Origin: Streptomyces sp. NBC_01210
GTDB lineage: Bacteria > Actinomycetota > Actinomycetes > Streptomycetales > Streptomycetaceae
Reading direction: 5' to 3'
Assembly (NCBI RefSeq): GCF_036010325.1
Contig: NZ_CP108549.1
Span: 682,001-746,000 of the forward strand
Length of the DNA: 64,000 nt
Shown: positions 36,618 through 44,898 of the stretch, one piece after another
Numbering within the stretch: position 1 is the first letter of the stretch
Layout: each line of letters begins with the position of its first letter
Position numbers and translations under genes: made by a program
The notes under the pieces: model-generated
Database searches by the model: none
What the model was told of the DNA's origin: nothing
Seen by the model: the letters and a program-made list of their open reading frames with translations, nothing else

Positions 36618-37829
36618 TCAGGCGTCCGGACGTTCGCTGAGCATGAACTCCTCCGCCACGCGCAGCAGCGAATCGTCCGCGGTGAACAGCGAGATGTGGT
36701 CGCCGTGCGGCTCCACCCTGAGCTGCCCATGGGGCAGGCCGCCGGCCACTCGCTTCGACCCCTCGGGGTGGGCGATGTCGTCGTCCCGGCTCGTGACCAC
36801 GAGGGTGGGCGGTCCCACCTTCGCGAGGTAGGGCTCCACATCGGCGCCGGTGATCTCGAGGTTGAGCCGGCAGTACCGGTACAGCAGTTCGGCACTGGCG
36901 TAGGGGTACAGCACGAGGTGCGCCACGTCGGCGGGTGTACTGGTGAGTATCGCATGGCAGAACGCGGCGTGCACGGCCTGCGCGGCGGTCCTGCTGCGCG
37001 CCGCCGCGGTCATGAGCTCGATCAGTCCCTGCTGGTGCGTCGTCTTCGGGTAATCCTCGGCGAACCCGTAGGCGCCGTGCCACAGGCTGAGCGAGCGCAT
37101 TCTCGACGGCTGCTCGGCCGCGGCAACCAGTGCGATCGCCGCGCCTCCGCACAGCCCGATCACGTGCGCGTCCACCGCGTCGTCATGGTCCATCACCGCG
37201 AACAGGTCGGCCGCCTGAGAACGGATGTCCGTCGGGTACTCGTTGCCGTCACCGGCGATGCCGAACAGCCCTCGGCTCTCCCAAGTGAGCACCCGACGGT
37301 CGCGGGCGAAGAACCGCACCCAGTTCTCCGCGAGGGCGGCCGGCATGCCGCAGGCGGGAACCAGGACCACCGTCTCCTCGCCCTCGCCCGCCGCGTACAC
37401 GTTCAGCGGCGTGCCGTCCGACGAGGTGACGGTCTCCCTGGGAGCGTACGCCTCGAAGGTGTCCGCCAGGACGTCGGCGACCACCCGGTCCACCTCGGCG
37501 AGTCGGTCCACCGGCACCACTCCCACGGAGTCCAACACATCGGCGAGTGCCAGGCGTTCACTCACCACCCGTTCGAACACCTGCAGATCGTGGAAGCCCT
37601 CCTCGCCGGAGAGGACCAGTCCGGTCACTCCGGCCCTGCGGGCGACCCTGTCAAGCAGCGCCCGCAGGGCGCGCCACTGGCCAGGGGCCAGGTCGCCGGA
37701 GGAGGCGACCGCGCTGCGGGCGACCGGAACCACGCGCACCGGCGCGGCCATCCCCTCAACGAGCGGTTTCACCGACAGCACGGCCCCGACCAGGCAGGCC
37801 ACCGCCGTTCTCGTTTCCGCTCCCAGCAT
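36618..37829 (-). CDS. SyrC/CmaE-like aminoacyltransferase (Cys alpha/beta hydrolase)
   Basis: A 403-residue protein: an N-terminal region of about 130 residues, then an alpha/beta-hydrolase domain. The nucleophile elbow reads HVIGLCGGAAIAL, so the expected Ser is Cys227; the acid and base candidates are the Asp of SRDDDIA and the His of PHGDHISLF. Enzymes with this Cys, such as SyrC in syringomycin and CmaE in coronamic acid biosynthesis, carry an aminoacyl group from one carrier protein to another rather than hydrolyse it. Here the donor should be the carrier at 38822 loaded with chlorothreonine. A GAGGAGG site precedes ATG 37829. It is the last gene of the minus-strand cluster. Confidence 0.8.
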   Translation of the reverse strand: MLGAETRTAVACLVGAVLSVKPLVEGMAAPVRVVPVARSAVASSGDLAPGQWRALRALLDRVARRAGVTGLVLSGEEGFHDLQVFERVVSERLALADVLDSVGVVPVDRLAEVDRVVADVLADTFEAYAPRETVTSSDGTPLNVYAAGEGEETVVLVPACGMPAALAENWVRFFARDRRVLTWESRGLFGIAGDGNEYPTDIRSQAADLFAVMDHDDAVDAHVIGLCGGAAIALVAAAEQPSRMRSLSLWHGAYGFAEDYPKTTHQQGLIELMTAAARSRTAAQAVHAAFCHAILTSTPADVAHLVLYPYASAELLYRYCRLNLEITGADVEPYLAKVGPPTLVVTSRDDDIAHPEGSKRVAGGLPHGQLRVEPHGDHISLFTADDSLLRVAEEFMLSERPDA

Positions 37830-37856
37830 GCGATCGCCTCCTCAGGCGGACGGGCG

Positions 37857-38804
37857 TCACCGCTTGGGGAACGCGTGCCCCTTGGTCGTCCGGCTGACCC
37901 GCCGGTTGTGGGTGTACGTGTCGGTGCCCGAGACCAGGACCGTGCCGTACTCGCTCAGGCTCACCCGGCCGCCGTACTCGTCGACTTCGTCGGTGTCCGG
38001 GTACACCGCCACCGACGTCGGCACGTACCGGCCGGCGAAACCGAGCCGCATCTCCTTGTCGGGCGCGGAGTGCGGCTTGGAGGCGTGCATCATCGTGGAC
38101 CAGAACATGACCGCCTCGCCGGGGCGCATCACCATGGAGACCGCCCGCTCCTGCGGAGGGCGCCAGTTGGGGTCCTTCTGCAACTGGCGGTAGTCGTAGC
38201 CGTAGAAGCCCCGGGCGACCCCTTGCTTGTCCTGCTGGTTGATCTTGCCCGGCTGGTAGTGCATCTCCTTGGACTCGTCGTAGTGCATGGTGCTTTGGGT
38301 ACCGGGGATGAACTGCAGGCAGCCGGTCTCCTCAGTGGCTTCGGTGAACGCCGTCCACACGGTGATGGTGCCGCCGAAGTCCTTCTCCGACTTCGGCCAC
38401 ACGATCTGCGGCTTGCCCGAGGCGAAGGCGAAGGTGTCCGCCTGGTGCCAGTCGGTGCCCTCGTCACCCGGGTACTTCGGGAAGAACTCCGAGCGCCAGC
38501 ACAGCACGTTCGGCCCGAGCACCCCGGCCACCCGGTCCACGATCTCCGGCCGGCATATGTGGTCGGCCAGGAAGGCGGAGTCGAGGTGCCGGTCGTAGTT
38601 CGCGATGTTGGTGTTGCCGGCCTGGGCGTCGCCCTCGTCGTAGACGGCGCCGCTGCGGTCCATCAACCGCAGCCGCTCACGCCGCCACAGCCGCCGCATC
38701 TCGTCCTCTTCGTAGACCTTGAACGGGCCCAGGTAGCCGCGTTCGTGGAACTGGGCGACCTCTTCCGGGGTCGGCGTGAAGGTCTGCTGAACCACATTCG
38801 TCAT
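37857..38804 (-). CDS. SyrB2-type non-heme Fe(II)/2-oxoglutarate halogenase
   Basis: A 315-residue protein, about the length of SyrB2 (310), with matching landmarks: [68 protein letters not shown] and [11 protein letters not shown]. The iron site reads TDWHQADTF: His120, Gln121, Ala122, with the second His at His240. In ordinary 2-oxoglutarate hydroxylases the third residue is Asp or Glu; Ala leaves room for a chloride on iron and is the signature of the halogenase group. The likely substrate is L-threonine held on the carrier protein encoded next. AGGAGG precedes ATG 38804; the gap to the carrier gene is 17 bp. Confidence 0.92.
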   Translation of the reverse strand: MTNVVQQTFTPTPEEVAQFHERGYLGPFKVYEEDEMRRLWRRERLRLMDRSGAVYDEGDAQAGNTNIANYDRHLDSAFLADHICRPEIVDRVAGVLGPNVLCWRSEFFPKYPGDEGTDWHQADTFAFASGKPQIVWPKSEKDFGGTITVWTAFTEATEETGCLQFIPGTQSTMHYDESKEMHYQPGKINQQDKQGVARGFYGYDYRQLQKDPNWRPPQERAVSMVMRPGEAVMFWSTMMHASKPHSAPDKEMRLGFAGRYVPTSVAVYPDTDEVDEYGGRVSLSEYGTVLVSGTDTYTHNRRVSRTTKGHAFPKR

Positions 38805-38821
38805 CGTGAAGTCCTCCTGCG

Positions 38822-39082
38822 TCAGTGGTCTTTGGCGGCGGTCTGTGTGTCGACGAGCGCGGACAGCGCTTCGATGCTGACCTCCTCCAGTTCCGCGACA
38901 TCGAGCGTGATGTCGTACTTCTCGTTGAGCTGGGCGACGATGCGGATAAAGGCCAGCGAGGTAATCCCCTGGTCGAACAGGTCGACGGCGGGATCGACGG
39001 CGTCCCATCCCAGCACCGCGTGGACGGTGTCCTCCACCGACCTGCGGATTCCTGTCGCGGGCGCATCGGGCGACACGGTCAT
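38822..39082 (-). CDS. Stand-alone peptidyl carrier (thiolation) protein
   Basis: An 86-residue acyl/peptidyl carrier. The phosphopantetheine site is Ser42 in [15 protein letters not shown], and the flanking helices ([13 protein letters not shown] and [14 protein letters not shown]) fit the four-helix carrier fold. In syringomycin the T domain is fused to the Thr-activating A domain (SyrB1); here it is a separate protein between the A-domain gene (27-bp gap) and the halogenase gene. It would hold L-threonine as a thioester while it is chlorinated. An AAAGGAG site precedes the ATG at 39082. Confidence 0.92.
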   Translation of the reverse strand: MTVSPDAPATGIRRSVEDTVHAVLGWDAVDPAVDLFDQGITSLAFIRIVAQLNEKYDITLDVAELEEVSIEALSALVDTQTAAKDH

Positions 39083-39109
39083 GACGTCGGCTCCTTTCCA
39101 CCGATGGAT

Positions 39110-40678
39110 TCATTTGCCAAGCGCATTGCGGTTCACCTTTCCTTGCAGGGTCATGGGGAACTCCGGGACGACCTCGTAGCGGGACGGCCTCAGGTGTCTG
39201 GGCAGCTCGTTCCTTGCGTGCTGTTCCGCCGCCGCGATGAGCCGGGACGCCTCCCGCCTGTCCGGGTCGACCGGGCGCACGGGCAGCAGATAGGCGACCA
39301 GACGCACGTCGCCGTCCCCGAAGTCGCGGGGCGCGGCGACAGCCCGCGCGACGTCCGGCAGGCGGGCGAGGCATTCCTCGATCTCGCCGGGTTCGATCCG
39401 GTACCCCCGGATCTTCAACTGGTCGTCCGTCCGGCCGAGGTAGAACAGGTCGTCGGCCAGCCGCACCGCGCGGTCGCCTGTGCGATAGAGGCGTTCCTCG
39501 TCCATCCCGGCCATCGCGGGCACGAACCGTTCCGCGGTGAGTTGGGGCCGGTTCAGGTAGCCGCGGGCGAGCCCTGCACCGGCGACGTGCATCTCTCCCG
39601 GCTCGCCGTCCGGCAGCGGTTTGCCGTGCTCGTCGAGCACATACAGGCGCAGGTCGGGCAGCGGCACACCGATCGGGCTCGTTCCGTCGCCGTGGGCGAC
39701 GTCCGCCGCGGTGATCCGACGGTACGTGCAGTGCACGGTGGTCTCGGTGATGCCGTACATGTTCACCAGTTCGGGCGTGCGGTCGCCGTGCCGGCTGAGC
39801 CAGGGGCCGAGCATCCGCGGGTCCAACCGCTCCCCGCCGAAGATGATCAGCCGCAGGGAGAGGCCCTCCGTGCCCGGAGCGCCGCTGCGGAGGGAGAAGA
39901 GCACGCTGAGCAACTGGTGGAAGGCCGAGGGGGTTTGGTTCAGTACGGTCACCCGCTCCGCGCGCAGCAGCGAGACCAGGTACTCGGGCGAGCGGGAGAC
40001 GGTCTCCGGCAGGAGTACCAGCCGCCCGCCGTGCAGGAGGGCGCCCCAGATCTCCCAGACCGAGAAGTCGAAGCTGATGGAGTGGAACAGCGACCAGGTG
40101 TCGCGGTGGTCGAAGTGGAACCAGGAGCGGGTCTGCTCGAAGAGCCGCACGACGTTGCGGTGTTCGACGGTCACCCCCTTCGGCGCCCCGGTGGAACCGG
40201 AGGTGTAGATGACGTACGCCAGGTCGCTCCCCGATGGCTCGCTCCGCTCCCCCTCCGGCACGGGCACCGCCGAAGTGGGCTGGGCGGAGGCTTCGGTCCC
40301 GTCGACCCACACGATGGCGGGGTGGCGTCCGCGCAGCACTTCCGCGGTGTCCGCCGCGGCCACCACGATCGGTACCCCGCTGTCGGTGAGCAGGTAGTCG
40401 ATCCGCGCCACCGGATATCCCGGGTCGATCGGCACGTACGCGCCACCGGCCTTGAGGATGCCCAGCATGGCGACGATGGCTTCCGCGCCCCGGCGCTCGC
40501 ACAGCCCGACGAGGACGCCCGGCCGGACGCCGAGCCCGGCCAACCGTCCGGCCAACCGGTCGCTCCGCGCGGCGAGTTCGCCGTACGACACCGGTCCCTC
40601 CGGGGTGGAGAGGGCTATCCGGTCGGGTGCTGCTCGGACACGTTCGGAGAAAATTGTGTGGAGGCATTCCACCGGCAT
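39110..40678 (-). CDS. Threonine-activating NRPS adenylation protein
   Basis: A 522-residue free-standing A domain. Core motifs: [16 protein letters not shown] (A3), FDFSVWEIW (A4), [14 protein letters not shown] (A5), [36 protein letters not shown] (A7-A8, in pieces) and GKVNRNAL (A10). Aligned to GrsA-PheA, the substrate-pocket residues are D204, F205, W208, N247, I279, G281, M307, V315, H316 and K514, which spells the standard threonine code without a mismatch. It should load Thr on the carrier at 38822. Start ATG 40678; a StrR-like operator lies about 125 bp upstream. It is the first gene of a four-gene unit. Confidence 0.93.
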   Translation of the reverse strand: MPVECLHTIFSERVRAAPDRIALSTPEGPVSYGELAARSDRLAGRLAGLGVRPGVLVGLCERRGAEAIVAMLGILKAGGAYVPIDPGYPVARIDYLLTDSGVPIVVAAADTAEVLRGRHPAIVWVDGTEASAQPTSAVPVPEGERSEPSGSDLAYVIYTSGSTGAPKGVTVEHRNVVRLFEQTRSWFHFDHRDTWSLFHSISFDFSVWEIWGALLHGGRLVLLPETVSRSPEYLVSLLRAERVTVLNQTPSAFHQLLSVLFSLRSGAPGTEGLSLRLIIFGGERLDPRMLGPWLSRHGDRTPELVNMYGITETTVHCTYRRITAADVAHGDGTSPIGVPLPDLRLYVLDEHGKPLPDGEPGEMHVAGAGLARGYLNRPQLTAERFVPAMAGMDEERLYRTGDRAVRLADDLFYLGRTDDQLKIRGYRIEPGEIEECLARLPDVARAVAAPRDFGDGDVRLVAYLLPVRPVDPDRREASRLIAAAEQHARNELPRHLRPSRYEVVPEFPMTLQGKVNRNALGK

Positions 40679-40802
40679 CACGCAGTCCGTTCGTATGGCA
40701 TGAGAGCGACGAATGGCGACCAACCTCGAGAGCGGGTCGAGAATCGCGGAATAACCAGATGCTAGCTGCAGGGAACCGGGATACAGAAGGCCGATGGGGG
40801 GT

Positions 40803-40831
40803 GTCCAACCGCCACACTTCCGCATTTGGAC
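40803..40831. promoter_or_regulatory. Putative StrR-type operator upstream of the A-domain gene
   Basis: Two 9-bp inverted half-sites, GTCCAACCG (40803-40811) and CATTTGGAC (40823-40831), are separated by exactly 11 bp. The StrR consensus has the same geometry (GTTCRACTG, 11 bp, inverted) and each half here agrees at 7 of 9 positions. It lies in the 160-bp gap between the StrR-like gene and the A-domain gene. It could alternatively be a weak terminator stem, but the spacing argues for a protein site. Confidence 0.55.
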
Positions 40832-40838
40832 GGCAGGA

Positions 40839-41786
40839 TTACTCAGCCAGGGAAGAATTCCGCGCCATGCGCGCGGCGACCTCGGCCCACATTCGCGCCG
40901 ATTCCCGTGCCGCCTGCTCCACCAACTGGGCGCAGTGCAGGGGCACGTTGTCGACGGTCTTCTGCCACTCCTCGGCCGTCATCGCCTGCGTACGCAGGAT
41001 GCGGAGCAGCACGCGGCCGGTGTCGGTCTGCCGGACCGCGGGGTCCGACGCCAGCCGCCGCAGGACAGCATCTAGCTCATTTGGCGCCCAATCTTCCTCT
41101 TGACGTGGGGGTTTGAGGGTGCGCGCGGGCGCCGGACGGCGCCCGTAGAGCAGCCGGTTGCGGACCGCCCGCACGGTCTCCGGCGATATCCCCGCGACCT
41201 GGGCCACCTGCCGCAGGGACAGGTCCGGATTCTCGGTCAGCAGCGCGGTCGCGAGGCTCCGCCGCCGCGCGGCGTCGACCGGCCGGGCTCGGCCGTCCTG
41301 TCCGATACGGACTCCGGACGGCTCGGATTCCGCACTCCTGCGACGTATTTCCGCGATGGTTCGGGCGGAAATTCCGGCGGCTGTCGAAATCATCCGGTCC
41401 GACCATTGCGGGTGTGTGGCGACAATGCGTTCGGCGGCCGAGATCCGGTCCTTCAACGACAGCGGAAGCCCGTGTCTGACATTCGCCTGAACGGCCAGCA
41501 CGAAGGCGTCCTCCGCACTGCCGTCGAAAAAGCGTGCCCTGATGCGCTTCTTCTCGCTCAGCCGTGCGGCGCGTACGCGGTGCGCTCCGTCGATCACCCG
41601 CATGGTCGCGCGGTGCACGATGATCGGCGGCAGCTCCTGGTCGACGGCGACCAACGACCGTACGTGCTCCTCGTCTTCGCCCGACGCGCGCGGGGAGCCC
41701 TCGATCACGAGCTCGGCGACCGGGAGGTGCACGACCTCGTCGTCGGGGGCCGCCGCGCACCCTCCCGGGTCGGGGCCCTCGCTCAT
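40839..41786 (-). CDS. StrR/NovG-family (ParB-like) pathway-specific regulator
   Basis: A 315-residue regulator with the ParB-like N-terminal domain typical of StrR relatives (LPPIIVHRATMRVIDGAHRVRAARL) and a helix-turn-helix region (MISTAAGISARTIAEIRRRS); a second HTH-like stretch (LSLRQVAQVAGISPETVRAVR) follows. StrR-type proteins activate antibiotic gene clusters by binding GTTC-type inverted repeats, and one such site sits immediately downstream, before the A-domain gene. I use ATG 41786 (MSEGPDPGGC); the longer frame has no protein-like N-terminus. It follows the thioesterase gene by 23 bp. Confidence 0.88.
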   Translation of the reverse strand: MSEGPDPGGCAAAPDDEVVHLPVAELVIEGSPRASGEDEEHVRSLVAVDQELPPIIVHRATMRVIDGAHRVRAARLSEKKRIRARFFDGSAEDAFVLAVQANVRHGLPLSLKDRISAAERIVATHPQWSDRMISTAAGISARTIAEIRRRSAESEPSGVRIGQDGRARPVDAARRRSLATALLTENPDLSLRQVAQVAGISPETVRAVRNRLLYGRRPAPARTLKPPRQEEDWAPNELDAVLRRLASDPAVRQTDTGRVLLRILRTQAMTAEEWQKTVDNVPLHCAQLVEQAARESARMWAEVAARMARNSSLAE

Positions 41787-41809
41787 GCGCTCGCCCCGCG
41801 CATCGGCGG

Positions 41810-42571
41810 TCACGGGGACGGCAGCCGGTCGGCGACCGCGGCGACCAGCGCCGCCTCGTCCTGGACCAGGTAGAAGTGCCCACCCGGGAAGCTCAGGACG
41901 TCGAACCCGCCAGTGGCCAGTTCGCCCCACGAGGCGAGACCGGCGTGGTCGACGTCCGGGTCCTCGACGCCGCCCGTCGCGAGCACCGGTGCGCGCACCG
42001 CGGTGGGGGCGCCCGGCTGGTAGATCTCGAAGAGCCGGTAGTCGTCGCGGATCATCGGCAGCAGCACCTCGACCAGGTCCGGGTTGGCCAGCAAGGCCGC
42101 GAACGACTCGTTGTCGCGGGCGACCTCGGCGGCGAACTCGGCGTCCGGGAGCTTGTGCACCTCGCCAGGCTGCTTGCGGTGCGGAGCGGTGACACCGGAG
42201 ACGACGAGGAGGTCGACGACCGGACCATGCCGACGTTCCAGTTCGGCGGCGACCTCGTAGGCGACGTAGGCACCCATGCTGTGCCCGAAGATCACCAATG
42301 GCTCGCCGGTGAATGGCTCGACCGCCGACGCGATCTCCTCGGCCATGTCATCGATCCCGCCCGCGGGAGGCTCGCCGAAGCGGTCCTGCCGGCCGGGGTA
42401 CTGCGCCGCGTACACGCCCGTGTCCGGCGGCAGGAACGCGGGCCACGAGCTGTATGTGTTCGCGGTGCCGCCGGCGTGGGGCAGGCAGACGAGCCGTCGG
42501 CGGGGGTGCGTCACGGCATCGCCGCACGGGCGGAGCCAGAGGTCGGCCCTCGTCGCTTTCCTGGTGTGCAC
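41810..42571 (-). CDS. Type II thioesterase
   Basis: A ~253-residue alpha/beta hydrolase of the type II thioesterase class. The oxyanion region is LVCLPHAGGTANTYSSW, the nucleophile motif GHSMGAYVAYEV (Ser), and the catalytic His is in FPGGHFYLVQD. Such enzymes clear wrongly loaded carrier proteins, or here could release the finished amino acid from the carrier. I use GTG 42571 because a GAGGGAGA site lies just before it; ATG 42586, which overlaps the stop of the S9 peptidase gene (ATGA), is also possible and would couple translation. Confidence 0.88.
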   Translation of the reverse strand: MHTRKATRADLWLRPCGDAVTHPRRRLVCLPHAGGTANTYSSWPAFLPPDTGVYAAQYPGRQDRFGEPPAGGIDDMAEEIASAVEPFTGEPLVIFGHSMGAYVAYEVAAELERRHGPVVDLLVVSGVTAPHRKQPGEVHKLPDAEFAAEVARDNESFAALLANPDLVEVLLPMIRDDYRLFEIYQPGAPTAVRAPVLATGGVEDPDVDHAGLASWGELATGGFDVLSFPGGHFYLVQDEAALVAAVADRLPSP

Positions 42572-42582
42572 GGGTCTCCCTC

Positions 42583-44874
42583 TCATCCGAACAGGCCGGC
42601 GATCGCTTCCGCGTCCATCGGGACGGGGGTGAGCCGGTACCCCTGTGGCGGTTCGGCGCCCCTCACGTGGCGGACCAGGAAGTCCCACCGACGCCGGTTG
42701 AGATAGTGGTCGTAACCGACGAAGGCGTGGTCGGAGCTGGGCACGACGAGCAGTTCGAAGTCCTTGTCCGCCGCGATCAGGCGCTCCACCAGGCGCATCG
42801 TCAGATGCGGCGCGAAGCTGTCGTCGAGGCCGCCGTGGACCAGCAGCAGCTTGCCGTCGAGCCGGTGCGCGATGTCGACGTTCGAGGCGGCGGCGTACTT
42901 CTCCGCGTCGAACGGGCCGTTGTACATCTCCGCGACGCCCTGCTCGGCACAGCGCAGGTCGTGCACCCCGCACTCGGCGACGCCCGCCTTGAACACCTCG
43001 GGGAAGTCCAGCATCGCCCGGACGGTGGCGAACCCGCCGGAGGACATCCCGAACACCCCGACCCGGTCGAGGTCCATCCACGGGCGGCTGCGACTCAGCT
43101 CACGCAGAGCCGCCACGTGATCGGCGAGGCCGGCCGCGTCCCCGAGCCTTCCGTAGGAGTGGTCGTGGAACGCCTTGTCCCGCCCCGGCGCACCGCGCCC
43201 GTCGATGGCGACCACGACGAAGCCCAGCGCAGCCAGGGCCTCGGCGTCGTAGCCGTAATAGCCGGGGTCGAAGCAGGGCACGACGCGGGTGGCGCTCGGG
43301 AAGCCGTACGGGTGGTCCACGACCGGGTACCGTTCATCCGGATCGAAGCCGTGCGGAAGGTAGAGCATCCCGTGGATCTCGGTCTCTCCGTCCGCCGCCG
43401 TCACCCGGAACCGCTCCGGCGGGTTCCACCCCGTCGCGCGCAGCCGCGACGCGTCCGTGCGCTCCAACGCGACGCGTTCGCGCCCGTCCCAGCCGCGCAC
43501 GGTGATCACTGGCGGGGCCGCGTTGGTCGAGGCCGAGTCGATGAAGTGGTCCCCGCCCGGCGCCACCGTCACGACGTGGTCCAGGTCGTCGTCGGTGACC
43601 GTGGCGAAGCCCGTACCGTCCAAGCCCGCCCGGCAGACCGTCCGGCGGTAGGGGTCGTCCTCGACCAGACCGGCGGCCAGAAAGTAGACCACACGCCGCT
43701 CCTCGTCGACGTGCAGGACTTCCTGTACCGCCCACTGCCCCGACGTGACCTGTGCACGCAGTTCGCCGTCCCGCGTCCCGTAGAGGTACAGGTGACCCCA
43801 GTTGTCTCGCTGGGAGTACCACAGCACCTCCGCCCCGCCGGAGAGGACCTTGACCATCGGTGCCTGCCCGAGCAGTTGGGCCGGCTCCACCCGGGTCGGC
43901 CCCGATTCGTTCAGGACCGTGCGGACCTCGCCGGATGTCGGGTCCAGCCGGTGCAGGCTGAGCGTCTTCATGTCGCGCGTGGAACTCAGGTAGTACGCCG
44001 CCGAGCCGTCCTCGGCCCACCATGCCCAGCGGCGGGAGATCGGTGACATCATCGGCATCGCCACCGGTTCGGCCAGCGCAGGTACCGCCTTGCCGGATTC
44101 GACGTCCAGCACGACGAACTCGGCCAGCGGCATCCGCTCGTCGCCGGGGTGGGCGAACCGCTGGGACCGCAGCATGGGCGGCCCGCCGTCCGCCGGCAGG
44201 GCATCGACGAGGTGCGTCTCGCGGACACCGCGCATGTCGGTCCGGTGAGTGAGTACGCGCCTGGAGTCCGGCGACCACAGCACCGCGGGCGGCAGGTGCG
44301 GGATGCCGAGCTTGCCCAGCAGCGTCGAGTACATGAAGTAGTCCGGGTTGGCGCCGTAGTCACGGTCCACCGAGCCGTCGTCGGTCAGCGCCCACTCCCG
44401 CCGGTCCGCCAGCGATCGGGCCCTGATGTTGTACGCCTGCCGGAACACCGCGTGGCGGCCGTCCTGCGCGACGACGTCGAGGAGTTCGCGGGGCGGCGCT
44501 CCCTCGACGGCGACGCAGGTGTAGTCGTCCAGCGCGCATCGCCAGCGGGCACCGAACGCGTCGAACTCGACCGCCTCACCGGTCACATCGAACGCGCCGA
44601 ACGGCAACTCGGCCGCATCGACCTCGCTGCCTGACGCCGCCGCGAGTGCCGTGGCGAGCCGGGCATGGTCGAAGGCGGGTTTCCGGCTGCCCTTCACGGG
44701 GTCGACGAGGTGGAAGCGGGGGCCGCCCACGGTGTCCGTCGGGTACCAGAAGCGAACCCCGTCCTCGAGCCACCTCGGCCGGACGCTCCCATTGAGCACG
44801 AGCTCGCCCCGGTTGTGCCGCAGCAGCTGCTCCGCGGTCCGGTACGAGGATGCGTCGAGCCTGATCGGGTTCAT
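42583..44874 (-). CDS. S9 family prolyl-oligopeptidase-like peptidase
   Basis: A 763-residue peptidase with the DPP-IV/acylaminoacyl-peptidase layout: an N-terminal beta-propeller, then an alpha/beta-hydrolase domain with Ser611 in FGMSSGGFATV, Asp in GGLDDSFAP and His in SSDHAFVGY. No signal peptide or membrane anchor is visible, so it is cytoplasmic. Members inside biosynthetic clusters can trim a peptide precursor or act in self-resistance. It follows the P450 gene by 24 bp and runs into the thioesterase gene. Its role in the chlorinated-amino-acid pathway is not clear. Confidence 0.88.
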   Translation of the reverse strand: MNPIRLDASSYRTAEQLLRHNRGELVLNGSVRPRWLEDGVRFWYPTDTVGGPRFHLVDPVKGSRKPAFDHARLATALAAASGSEVDAAELPFGAFDVTGEAVEFDAFGARWRCALDDYTCVAVEGAPPRELLDVVAQDGRHAVFRQAYNIRARSLADRREWALTDDGSVDRDYGANPDYFMYSTLLGKLGIPHLPPAVLWSPDSRRVLTHRTDMRGVRETHLVDALPADGGPPMLRSQRFAHPGDERMPLAEFVVLDVESGKAVPALAEPVAMPMMSPISRRWAWWAEDGSAAYYLSSTRDMKTLSLHRLDPTSGEVRTVLNESGPTRVEPAQLLGQAPMVKVLSGGAEVLWYSQRDNWGHLYLYGTRDGELRAQVTSGQWAVQEVLHVDEERRVVYFLAAGLVEDDPYRRTVCRAGLDGTGFATVTDDDLDHVVTVAPGGDHFIDSASTNAAPPVITVRGWDGRERVALERTDASRLRATGWNPPERFRVTAADGETEIHGMLYLPHGFDPDERYPVVDHPYGFPSATRVVPCFDPGYYGYDAEALAALGFVVVAIDGRGAPGRDKAFHDHSYGRLGDAAGLADHVAALRELSRSRPWMDLDRVGVFGMSSGGFATVRAMLDFPEVFKAGVAECGVHDLRCAEQGVAEMYNGPFDAEKYAAASNVDIAHRLDGKLLLVHGGLDDSFAPHLTMRLVERLIAADKDFELLVVPSSDHAFVGYDHYLNRRRWDFLVRHVRGAEPPQGYRLTPVPMDAEAIAGLFG

Positions 44875-44898
44875 CGGGTTGTCCTCCAGAGCAGCCGG

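Noticed and set aside
36618-37829. Ordinary serine hydrolase
   Set aside because: The nucleophile position is Cys in GLCGG and the neighbouring genes are those of a SyrC-type pathway.
37857-38804. Ordinary phytanoyl-CoA-type hydroxylase
   Set aside because: The Asp/Glu iron ligand is Ala and the closest motif match is SyrB2, so a halogenase call is better.
38825-40765. A 646-residue plus-strand frame over the A-domain gene
   Set aside because: Antisense shadow of the adenylation protein, which has all core motifs.
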